From Clostridium pasteurianum (GTDB lineage: Bacteria; Bacillota; Clostridia; Clostridiales; Clostridiaceae): a DNA stretch of 64,000 nt. The position numbers and the translations under genes were made by a program. Location of the stretch: assembly GCF_001705235.1 (NCBI RefSeq), contig NZ_MCGV01000001.1, forward strand, positions 1,612,001 through 1,676,000. The letters run 5' to 3'. Shown piece after piece: positions 1 through 7,852 of the stretch. The first letter of the stretch is position 1, and every line of letters starts with the position of its first letter. The notes below the pieces were generated by a model that was not told the DNA's origin, made no database searches, and was given only the letters and a program-made list of their open reading frames with translations.

Positions 1-2980
1 AAATAGACAATTCCATTAATACAATTATATTTGATGGATATAAAGTAGCAAAAGTTCCTGCAAGTATTATAGCAGCAGACATCACCACTCCTCCAATATT
101 TTTTGCAGATAGAATAATTGCTTCCTTTTTTGAAAGCTCTGGATACTCCTTGAAACGCATCATAAGAAATATACTATAGTCAACGCCAAGTGAAACTATC
201 ATTATAAAGGCAAAGAAAGGAACATTCCAAGCTAACCCATCCTTAGCACTACTAAATAATATTTTAGATATAAACATAGTTGATGCCAATGAGGTAAAGT
301 ATGCTATCATTAATGAAGCAATTATATATATTGGTATCCAAAAAGATCTTATTACTAAAACAAGTAATAAAAAGATAGCCGCTAGCACAATTATCTGTGT
401 AAAGTTTATATCATGGGTCGCTATATTTTTCAAATCATTAGTTTCCGCAGTATCTCCTGCTATTCCAATATCCACATTTTGAATTTTTGTACCTTTTAAT
501 TGGCTTTTGACAAAACTATTAATATTATTTATAAGACTAACAGATCTTTCTGAATCAGGTTCTGAAGCAAGTGTCAAAGTTAACCTTATCATTTTTCTAT
601 CTTTAGACATATACATATCAAGCATTTTAGTTATATCTTTTGTTTTGAAAACTTCCTTAGGAATATAAAAACTTTTGGTCGTTGTTAGCTGTGTTAAAAA
701 ATCATTACTTTTATTTATTCCATCAGATATAGTTGTTAGGCCATCGCTGCTCTTTCCTAATGCATTCTTTAATTCACCAATTCCATTACCAAGACCACTA
801 ATTCCATTATTTAGTGCCTGTTGTCCGTTCTTGATTTTTTCTGCCCCATCATTCAATTGCGACATGCTTTGGATAACCTGCGTCTGTCCCGCACTTCCTT
901 GCCTAAGTCCACTTGAAAGTGCTTTTTCACCATTTTCAAGTTCATTTATTCCTTCAACTAATTTTGATTGATCACTTGTATTATCAACAATTAGCTTAAG
1001 TCCAGCATTAACTTTAGATAAATTTGATGTTAATAAATCATAATTATCATTGGCCCCATTTACAGATGTTGTAACCTCATCTAAAGCTCCTGATAAATTA
1101 TTAAGCATAGTCTTCATTTGTCCAACATCCGGGTCGTTAGGCAACTTTGCATTAATATTAGAAATATTTATTTGCATAGCAAGCACCATTTGTTTCAATT
1201 GCCCAATAGATGCAGGTATAGCCTTGTATCCCGCTCCAAGAGCATCATATCCTTTATTTATATCATCGATACTTTGTGAAATATTATTAGCTGCATCATT
1301 TATACTTTTCACTCCTGACCTAAGTTGTCCTATGCCCGAAACAAGGTCATCCGCTCCATTTGCCCCACTTTCAATACCATTATTTATTTTTTGAAGTACA
1401 CCTGTTACAGTATTTATACCACTTTGAAGCTGACCTGTTCCATTTGATAATTCTGCAACTGCTGAAAAATCCTCATTTGGCAAGCTATTATTCATGGTAA
1501 GTATACCATTTTTAATTTCCTTTACACCACTATTTGCATCATCCAAACCATTAATAACAGTTTTTGTTTGGTTATTTGTATACAAATCATCTATCATAGC
1601 TCCTTTAGGTTGAGTAGGCCCATAAACTTCTTTTATGCCTTTTACTCCTTTTAGTTTTTGTGTTAAATTATCTATGACAGCAAGATCCTCATTATTGTCC
1701 ATAGGCTTATCATTTTTCAAAACAATATCTGTCTGCATAACTTTACCTGCGCCAAACTTATTCACTACGAGATTAAAACCTTGTATAGAAGGGTCTTTAG
1801 GATTTAAATCTTTAACACTATTGAAAGATAATTTTGTTGTATTAAATATAATAACTGGAGCAATTAAAGCTGATACAATTATTAATGAAACTATTGGATG
1901 TTTAACAGATGCTATCGCAATTTTACCCCAGAAAACACTTTTTTTGTGTCCACTCCTATTTTTTGAAGGCCAAAATAGTTTTTTCCCAAGTGTTCTCATT
2001 ATAATTGGTGTAAGAGTCATAATTTCTATCAAAAGTATCCCTATAGCTATAGCAACTGCATTTGCCGACTTATATACCGGAAACTTAACAAAGGTTAAAC
2101 TTGCAAAAGCTATTAAAACAGTTATTCCACTATATAGTATTGTCCTACCCGCAGTTCTATAACTTGTTACCACTGCTCCTTCTACACTTAACCCATGCGA
2201 AAGCTCTTCTTTAAATCTATTAAATAAAAGAATGTGATAGTCAGTCCCTATTCCAAATAATATTAAAATTACAAACATCTCTGTAAAACCTGTAATTGGA
2301 AAATTAAATTGATGTATAAGTATGCCTATAATTGCCATAGAACAACCATATGAAATGCCCACGGCTAAAAGACTTATGAGTGGTGTAATCAAAGAACGAA
2401 ACATAAAAATCAAAACAACTAATATGAATATAATCGTAATTTGACCGCTTTTATCAACACCTTCCCCCACATCATTTAAGTAATCATTGTTTATTGGAAA
2501 TGATCCAGTTATGTAGTGTTTTACTTTAACACTCTTAAGTGTACTTTTAAAATCACTCATTACAGTATCACTATCCCTAGTTCCTCTTTCAAAATAAACT
2601 TGTGCTAATAACGTAGTCTTATCTTTAGATAGTAATTGATCTTTTGCTTCTGGGGTATCAAATGAGTCTAAAATACTAGTTATTTTTAATTTTGATTTAT
2701 TTCTGTTAAGCTTATCAATTCCATTTTTAATATCTTTCATATCATTATTTGAAATTTTATTTTTGTCATTAAACACTAATAAAAGGGAATCTCCCTTAGA
2801 ATTCTCACCCATACTATTTAACATTTTTGATGCTATTTTTGATGCCTCATTATCTGGTATTGTGGCCTCTCCTTTTTGATTAAGTATTTGCTTTAAATTG
2901 GGTTGAATTATTATGGATCCTGCAATAATTACAATCCATAAAACAAAAAATTTCCATCGATGTTTTAAAAGTTTCTGCAT
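1..2980 (-). CDS. MMPL/RND-family exporter, YdfJ-like (C-terminus off window)
   Basis: About 993 codons are visible; the 3' end lies beyond the left edge. The protein opens with one membrane helix (residues about 8-25), an extracytoplasmic domain to about 180, a bundle of helices (about 185-340), a very long extracytoplasmic loop (about 390-810), and a second helix bundle from about 860. This duplicated layout is that of MMPL/RND proton-driven exporters. The loop is full of spaced Gly/Leu heptad-like repeats of the G-x-x-x-L type, as in YhgE/YdfJ proteins. The ATG at 2980 has an AAGGAGG 8 nt upstream. It diverges from a TetR gene, which probably controls it. Substrate unknown; lipids or amphiphilic drugs are typical for the family. 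Confidence 0.88.
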   Translation of the reverse strand, partial: MQKLLKHRWKFFVLWIVIIAGSIIIQPNLKQILNQKGEATIPDNEASKIASKMLNSMGENSKGDSLLLVFNDKNKISNNDMKDIKNGIDKLNRNKSKLKITSILDSFDTPEAKDQLLSKDKTTLLAQVYFERGTRDSDTVMSDFKSTLKSVKVKHYITGSFPINNDYLNDVGEGVDKSGQITIIFILVVLIFMFRSLITPLISLLAVGISYGCSMAIIGILIHQFNFPITGFTEMFVILILFGIGTDYHILLFNRFKEELSHGLSVEGAVVTSYRTAGRTILYSGITVLIAFASLTFVKFPVYKSANAVAIAIGILLIEIMTLTPIIMRTLGKKLFWPSKNRSGHKKSVFWGKIAIASVKHPIVSLIIVSALIAPVIIFNTTKLSFNSVKDLNPKDPSIQGFNLVVNKFGAGKVMQTDIVLKNDKPMDNNEDLAVIDNLTQKLKGVKGIKEVYGPTQPKGAMIDDLYTNNQTKTVINGLDDANSGVKEIKNGILTMNNSLPNEDFSAVAELSNGTGQLQSGINTVTGVLQKINNGIESGANGADDLVSGIGQLRSGVKSINDAANNISQSIDDINKGYDALGAGYKAIPASIGQLKQMVLAMQINISNINAKLPNDPDVGQMKTMLNNLSGALDEVTTSVNGANDNYDLLTSNLSKVNAGLKLIVDNTSDQSKLVEGINELENGEKALSSGLRQGSAGQTQVIQSMSQLNDGAEKIKNGQQALNNGISGLGNGIGELKNALGKSSDGLTTISDGINKSNDFLTQLTTTKSFYIPKEVFKTKDITKMLDMYMSKDRKMIRLTLTLASEPDSERSVSLINNINSFVKSQLKGTKIQNVDIGIAGDTAETNDLKNIATHDINFTQIIVLAAIFLLLVLVIRSFWIPIYIIASLMIAYFTSLASTMFISKILFSSAKDGLAWNVPFFAFIMIVSLGVDYSIFLMMRFKEYPELSKKEAIILSAKNIGGVVMSAAIILAGTFATLYPSNIIVLMELSI

Positions 2981-3018
2981 ATTATCTACCTCCTTATGCA
3001 ATTTTTCATGAACACCTG

Positions 3019-3068
3019 TTGACTAATTAATATGTGTAAATTATACTTTGATATATGTAGTATCACAA
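3019..3068. promoter_or_regulatory. Face-to-face promoters of exporter and tetR
   Basis: On the plus strand TTGACT (3019-3024), 17 nt, then TATACT (3042-3047) points at tetR. On the minus strand TTGTGA (3063-3068), 17 nt, then TATAAT (3040-3045) points at the exporter gene. The two -10 boxes overlap, so the polymerases should exclude each other. ATGAACAC occurs at both 3008-3015 and near 3097 and could be part of a TetR operator; that is inference. Confidence 0.55.
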
Positions 3069-3138
3069 TCGGCAATTACTCTAACTTTGTACATTAATGA
3101 ACACTTAATAAATATTTGTATTATTGTCTGGAGGAAAC

Positions 3139-3696
3139 ATGAAAGATAGAAGATTTGTAAAAACTGAAGCCGCAATTCGCGAAGCATTTTTATCACTTTT
3201 GAAAGAAAAAAGACTCAATCAAATTACAGTATCTGAAATTTCAAGAATAGCTTACTTAGGAAGAGGCACCTTTTATCTGCATTACAAGGATGTTTATGAT
3301 CTATACAGTCATATTGAAAATGAATTGTATACTGGACTTGGTGAATTATTTGAAAAATCCAATCCATATACTAATGAAAAAAATCTTATGGATCTAATAG
3401 ATAATATTATGGATTATATATCACTTCATCATGATATATTTAAACTTTTCATTCAACTCGACTTCAACGGAAATGTTTTATCTAGGCTCAAAAAATATTT
3501 CTATGACAAAGTTTTACATGAATGTATAATACTCTCTAGGCCTATAAATATTAACGGTACTGATTATGACAAAGTAGAAGCTAATTTTATTGTTTCAGGG
3601 GTTATAGGTGTTTTAGAAGATTGGTTAACTGACGGCATGGTAATGCCAAGAGAAAATGTTTCTGTTATACTTCAAAGAATATTGGAGAAATTTTAA
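3139..3696 (+). CDS. TetR/AcrR-family transcriptional regulator
   Basis: This is a 185-residue one-domain DNA-binding plus ligand-binding repressor. The N-terminal helix-turn-helix is clear: KTEAAIREAFLSLL, then ITVSEISRIAYLGRGTFYLHY, followed by the usual YKDVYDLY. The C-terminal half (residues about 55-185) is helical and resembles the TetR_C group found near MMPL exporters. I chose ATG 3139 because GGAGG lies at 3130-3134; a TTG at 3124 in the same frame lacks a site. It is divergent from the exporter with a shared promoter region, so autoregulation and repression of the exporter are likely. Confidence 0.88.
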   Translation: MKDRRFVKTEAAIREAFLSLLKEKRLNQITVSEISRIAYLGRGTFYLHYKDVYDLYSHIENELYTGLGELFEKSNPYTNEKNLMDLIDNIMDYISLHHDIFKLFIQLDFNGNVLSRLKKYFYDKVLHECIILSRPININGTDYDKVEANFIVSGVIGVLEDWLTDGMVMPRENVSVILQRILEKF

Positions 3697-3848
3697 ATAA
3701 AACCTGTTAATAAACTTATTACATTATCATTGAACTTATTTAAAAATATTATTGAAGCAAGATATGAATACATAAAACTATAATTTATAAACTGGATTTT
3801 GCATTAGTTATTTTATATGGTATAGTTTTATTTTTATTAATGATTTAA

Positions 3849-4019
3849 TTATAAGTTTTTGCTTAAATGTTCAAGTCTCTCTTCAACTCTTTCTATATCT
3901 GTATCCACTTTCATCAACTCCTTTAATTTATCTTCTAAATTATCCTTATTAAAGAAAGTCAACTCAAAATCATTATTGTAGTAATGTTTATTTAATGTTA
4001 TTATACTAACATGTATAAT
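3849..4019 (-). pseudogene. Short coding remnant, origin unknown
   Basis: A reading frame open for about 57 codons ends at TAA 3849-3851 and is closed upstream by TGA 4020-4022. Its end is hydrophilic and coiled-coil-like (KLKELMKVDTDIERVEERL). No start codon with a ribosome site is seen, so it looks like the tail of a lost gene. I do not recognise the family. Otherwise the 3697-4098 gap holds only AT-rich spacer. Confidence 0.3.
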
Positions 4020-4098
4020 TCAAAATTCATGTATAAACTTTATTACGGCCTATGTATTTACAGTTTAATTAATAATTCTAAGGACAGGAAGTTTTAAA

Positions 4099-4509
4099 AT
4101 GAAATGTTTAAAGATATTTTTATCTATATTTGTTTTAGCCTTTTGTATTTTTGTATTAGTAAAAACATCATCCCTTTTTCTTTCGTCTAACTCTACTTCA
4201 AATTATATTGCTACCAATGAAGTTGAAAAGAGGGGTACTCCCGTTCACAGTTGGATGATTGGAGCTGACCATTTACCTCATATGAAAGTTTTCTTCTGGG
4301 TTCCTAAGAACTCTACAACTTTTATACCATATGCTAATAAAGGTGTTAAAACTAACGTAATTGGACATGGACCAATCAATCAATGGACAGTAATACAGAC
4401 TGGGGAAGTTTCAGGTCAAGACAAGCTTATATTTATGTTTGTACCCAAAACTTTTGTGTTTACACACGGACCAAATTTTTATAAATTAACTCACATATAC
4501 TATAGATAA
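4099..4509 (+). CDS. Small exported or membrane-anchored protein, unknown
   Basis: The product is 136 residues. Residues 1-28 are a signal peptide or anchor: a Lys-rich start, then ILSIFVLAFCIFVLV-type hydrophobic core. The rest is soluble, rich in aromatic residues and His/Trp (VHSWMIGADHLPH, INQWTVIQ) and probably mostly beta strand. There is no Cys lipobox. A GGACAGGAAG site precedes the ATG, and a perfect 12-bp hairpin follows the stop, so it is a single-gene unit. I do not recognise the family; immunity to a bacteriocin or a secreted peptide role would be guesses. Confidence 0.6.
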   Translation: MKCLKIFLSIFVLAFCIFVLVKTSSLFLSSNSTSNYIATNEVEKRGTPVHSWMIGADHLPHMKVFFWVPKNSTTFIPYANKGVKTNVIGHGPINQWTVIQTGEVSGQDKLIFMFVPKTFVFTHGPNFYKLTHIYYR

Positions 4510-4510
4510 T

Positions 4511-4540
4511 ATTACCATAAACATGTAAGTTTATGGTAAT
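4511..4540 (+). terminator. Hairpin terminator after the exported-protein gene
   Basis: ATTACCATAAAC (4511-4522) pairs perfectly with GTTTATGGTAAT (4529-4540) around a 6-nt loop, followed by a short T-rich stretch. Confidence 0.7.
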
Positions 4541-4700
4541 ATTTTAAACACAAAATCAAACTTTTTATGAGATTTTCTTTATAGTTCCTAACATTATTTA
4601 GGAGATTACATATCCAATACTTTCATGTAATCTTCTAATATCATACCAAAGTTAATGATACCATCCTCTGATACAAATCTTATACTTTATATTGTTCCAT

Positions 4701-5662
4701 TTATTTACTCATTCTACAAACTAGCTCTTTAAACCAACCGTTTTCCTCACCATTTTTGATTCCATGATAAGTAATAGTAATTCTATCATTTATTGTAGAT
4801 ATCCCTATAATGTTCTTGGCATATGATATCGCTGGTGGTACAAAAATAATATTATTCACCTTATATTTTCCATATTGGGTTGGCATTTTAATAATACCGA
4901 GATTGGTGACACCCAAATCCGTTTTCTTAGTTTCCTTATACCCCATAACATATGCTGCTTTTCCAGCTATTTTATTATTGGTTTGTCCATGAGCGGCAAG
5001 TAATACAGCATCTACTAATGTTGGACAAAGCTCTTCCATAAAAAGCAATACAAAGTATTTATGCTTCGGAGAATTTATCATTTTATGAATCCTTTTATGA
5101 ATTGCCTCATAATCATCCCATGAATAACTTTGTATTTCTCTTTCCCATACTTTATTTAGATGTGATACATATTTCTTATAAAAAAACTTAGTTTTCCCCT
5201 TTTATATAAAAATTCTTTTGTGATAATATTTGCCGGCTTACATTGTATTTCATTTCCCGTGAGTATCATTAATGCATCCTGCAAAAGTGTAATGATTGAC
5301 TTTCCATCCCCTGCGAGATGATGTGCCATAAAAAATATTTTACCATTTTCCTTCACAAACACCTGCATCAATTCTCCACACTTTATTTCAAAGGGCTGCT
5401 TTTCATTCTCTGCTATAATACTTTTCCAGTCACTTTGCGTGATTATGACCTTGCATCCACTTTCCTTTAATTTCTCATAATATGCTCGTCCTGCTTCATC
5501 TATAGTTACCTTTGACATTGTAAGTTCATTTCTTGGGAATGCTTTTTGTATTGCTTCTTTCAGCCGTTCAACTGGTGGTTTTCCATCTATCTCTACATAT
5601 ATAACAATATATACATTTGGTTCAAAAAGGTTTGTCCGTTCCGTTATAATTTGTTTGCTCAT
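4701..5662 (-). pseudogene. Condensation-type (HxxxDG) acyltransferase, frameshifted
   Basis: The first frame begins at ATG 5662, which overlaps the SDR stop as ATGA, and carries the catalytic HHLAGDG motif of NRPS condensation/alcohol-acyltransferase proteins. It runs into a stop at about 5156. Just before this, near a run of seven A on the plus strand (5180-5186), the reading jumps frame: the next frame continues HLNKVWEREIQSYSWDDY and runs to 4701 with VTNLGIIKMP, typical of the C-terminal half. Together this is about 320 residues, shorter than the usual 400-450. It is either a recent pseudogene, a slippage-controlled gene or a sequencing error. The SDR partner suggests a small lipid or secondary metabolite pathway. 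Confidence 0.72.
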
Positions 5663-6423
5663 ATATACTTTTTTAGTCCCTCCATCCATATTTTCATAGT
5701 AAGCTTTTGTGGCATCAGCTTTACATTTAAATGCTGACATTTTACATATAAAGAACAGACTGACATATCCTTCCCCCTCTTAGCATCGCTGATTGCCTTT
5801 TCTGCTACCCTCTTTGCTGTAACCATGCCTGGAAACTTAACTTTGTGTCCATTAATCGTCTTTGTAATCATATCTGTATTCACCCAACCTGGGCATACTG
5901 CTATCACCGCTATACCAAGGGACTGAACCTCTACATTTAAAGCTCTGGAATAACTTCTTTCAAAAGCCTTAGATGCTGCATAGAGATTGATGTATTGATC
6001 TGGCTGAAACGCAGCTGCTGAAGAAATATTCAATATGCAACTTCCTTTTTTCATATATGGAATACATAAGTTTGACAGTATAGTAGGAGCTTTACAGTTT
6101 AAATTTATTGTGTTTTCAATTTCTTCTAATGTAAAATCCTTATACGATCCCATTTTTGCCAAACTGGCATTGTTTACTAAATATTGCACTACCGGCTTTG
6201 TATCATCAAGCAATTTGCCTATGTCATATAGGGATTTTGTATCAGTTAAGTCCTTCGAAATTGATACAATTTTTTCTCCATATTGGGATTTTAATAATTC
6301 CAGTTTTTCTTTATTTCTTGCTATAATCCATATTTCATCTAAATTTTCTTTTGCAAGTAAAGCTGTAAATTTCCTTCCAATGCCACCTGTTGCACCAATA
6401 ATAATAGCTATCTTTTTACACAT
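5659..6423 (-). CDS. Short-chain dehydrogenase/reductase (SDR)
   Basis: This 254-residue Rossmann oxidoreductase has the glycine motif GATGGIG at residues 10-16, NNAS near 88, and the catalytic YAASK tetrad segment near 149, with the catalytic Ser in LNISSAA. It ends with a segment (LMPQKLTMKIWMEGL) usual in the DltE-like SDR group that acts on acyl or polyketide substrates. Its start overlaps the end of the broken tetR gene and its stop overlaps the acyltransferase start (ATGA), so the three formed an operon. The reaction should be NAD(P)H-dependent carbonyl reduction; the substrate cannot be read from sequence. Confidence 0.85.
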   Translation of the reverse strand: MCKKIAIIIGATGGIGRKFTALLAKENLDEIWIIARNKEKLELLKSQYGEKIVSISKDLTDTKSLYDIGKLLDDTKPVVQYLVNNASLAKMGSYKDFTLEEIENTINLNCKAPTILSNLCIPYMKKGSCILNISSAAAFQPDQYINLYAASKAFERSYSRALNVEVQSLGIAVIAVCPGWVNTDMITKTINGHKVKFPGMVTAKRVAEKAISDAKRGKDMSVCSLYVKCQHLNVKLMPQKLTMKIWMEGLKKYI

Positions 6424-6988
6424 TATCCCTTATACCATCCTTTAGCAATATTCTTTCTAAATCATGTACTGATATGCTTTCATATTGAACAGTAAATAGC
6501 TTCTTTAGGGAATACAGATATACAGTACTCCAATAATAATCTGTCAGCTTCATTTCACTTCCTTGAACAACACTGCCTTCCTTTTGCCCTTGCTTTACGA
6601 TCTGAGCAGTATACTTGTATAAATCTGAGCGATAAGTGGCATCCACCGAAGCATACTCTTTTTCCTCAAACATCATCTGTGTATTCAAAGCCACCTTTGC
6701 TGCAAATTTTTCACCTTGCTCTAATTTCTTCATAATTGATTCAGTTAATTTATGTATCTTATTTTTTGCCGTTATTGGCAGAATAGTAAGCAGCTTTAGC
6801 TCTGCTACATCTTCTTCATAATTTATTCTTTTAGCAATTTCATTAAACAGTTCCTCTTTAGATTAAAAATACAAATAGAGCGTTCCCTGTCCAATACCTA
6901 TATATTTTGATAAATCACTTATTTTAGTTTCCAAAAATCCGTTTCTAGCAAAGTACAACATAGATTTATGTAAAATCTTATCTCTCAT
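6416..6988 (-). pseudogene. TetR-family regulator with in-frame stop
   Basis: The N-terminal helix-turn-helix is recognisable (ILHKSMLYFARNGF, then ISDLSKYIGIGQGTLYLYF), but the next codon, normally Lys, is TAA (6863-6865); reading resumes in frame with SKEELF and continues to 6416. The frame is also closed upstream by TGA near 7034, so the original start may be lost. The downstream ATG at 6733 could still give a 105-residue C-terminal piece without DNA-binding part. It overlaps the SDR start and was presumably the regulator of that operon. Confidence 0.75.
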
Positions 6989-6996
6989 TTCTTTTC

Positions 6997-7133
6997 TTAT
7001 TTCCTGACATCTCTCTTGTGATTTTGGAATTTGTCATAAAAATCCTTCATATCTGAGACTGTTGCTATGTCATCAATATTACTGCTATCAAGTAATTCCT
7101 TGCTATCTTCTGTTAATGCATTTCTTGCTACTA
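6997..7133 (-). pseudogene. Unrecognised 3' gene remnant
   Basis: About 44 codons are open between two stops, reading ALTEDSKELLDSSNIDDIA and onward, ending at TAA 6997-6999. It is acidic and helical in style and overlaps, in another frame, the start region of the broken tetR. No start or ribosome site is seen. I cannot assign a family. Confidence 0.25.
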
Positions 7134-7154
7134 TTTATCACTGCAAAAAAACAA

Positions 7155-7185
7155 TGAACTAGCTACTTATTTTTCAGCTAGTTCA
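7155..7185 (-). terminator. Terminator closing the toxin array
   Basis: TGAACTAGCT (7155-7164) pairs with AGCTAGTTCA (7176-7185). On the minus strand the stem is followed by ATTG and a run of seven T. A degenerate relative of the same hairpin lies at about 9608-9650 behind the truncated start of the orphan cassette, which suggests that terminator-containing ends were copied with the cassettes. Confidence 0.7.
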
Positions 7186-7340
7186 CTTTATCCTCTCCTC
7201 ACTGAATTCTTATTATAATTCAACTAAATATGTTGCATTATCTGATAGTTTAGTATATCAATTGTAATATTCAACTTATCAATCCAGTTAATATATATCT
7301 TTGTAGTAATTTAAAATTGTACATTAGCAGGCTTCTAAAC

Positions 7341-7575
7341 CTATTTGCCTATTTTCCCCAAAGTTATCATGTATAAAAATTTAAAAATTCTATCTTCATC
7401 TCCCTTTTCAACAATTGAAAAGTTTTGTATTTCGTCTACACCATACAAAACCCAATTTCCATCTTCAAAGTAACAACCTGTGGAAAATGGTACATTTGTT
7501 TTTCTTCCAATCACAATATTTAGTTGTTCTAAATTTATGCCAAAAACATTTATTTTATTTTCATATTCATTTCAT
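7341..7575 (-). pseudogene. Second copy of the small immunity gene, start damaged
   Basis: The frame encodes LEQLNIVIGRKTNVPF, closely matching LERLNIVIGRKTNVPY of the immunity gene just upstream (7603-7851), and continues with a GCYFEDGNWVLYGVDE segment to TAG at 7341. The ATG at 7573-7575 is out of frame by one base because of a lesion in codon 3, so the protein cannot be made as it stands. Tandem immunity paralogues are common beside exchanged toxin tips. Confidence 0.65.
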
Positions 7576-7602
7576 ATTATCAACTTAATATATTCAATAT
7601 TT

Positions 7603-7851
7603 TTAGCTTCTATATTGTTTTAATAATGCTCTAGTAATCAAATATAAATAACCAAAAATTTCATCTTCTGTTCCTGTTTTAGTAATAACTAAATCTTGCC
7701 TTTCATTTACATCATAAAAATACCAAATATCATTTTCTTGATAGCATCCTTTAGAATATGGTACATTTGTCTTTCTTCCAATCACAATATTTAATCTTTC
7801 TAAATTTATGTTACTGTCTTTAATTTTACTTAAATATTCTGTATATGTCAT
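7603..7851 (-). CDS. Small immunity protein candidate (Imm59-like)
   Basis: This 82-residue acidic protein overlaps nothing but starts directly after the orphan toxin cassette: GGAGG lies inside the last toxin codons and ATG 7851 follows the toxin TAA by one base. It contains NIVIGRKTNVPYSKGCY and YFYDVNERQDLVI, a pattern I associate with the Imm59 group of polymorphic-toxin immunity proteins; that family name is from memory. Its place and size support a role in neutralising the tip encoded at 7853-8716. A damaged paralogue follows at once. Confidence 0.7.
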   Translation of the reverse strand: MTYTEYLSKIKDSNINLERLNIVIGRKTNVPYSKGCYQENDIWYFYDVNERQDLVITKTGTEDEIFGYLYLITRALLKQYRS

Positions 7852-7852
7852 C

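Noticed and set aside
675-2162. Open frames on the plus strand at 675-971, 1050-1394 and 1635-2162
   Set aside because: They lie opposite the exporter gene, whose minus-strand protein has clear membrane helices and family layout.
7155-7185. CRISPR-like repeats in 7000-15000
   Set aside because: Similar hairpins occur only as terminators; no regular short repeats with spacers are present in the window.
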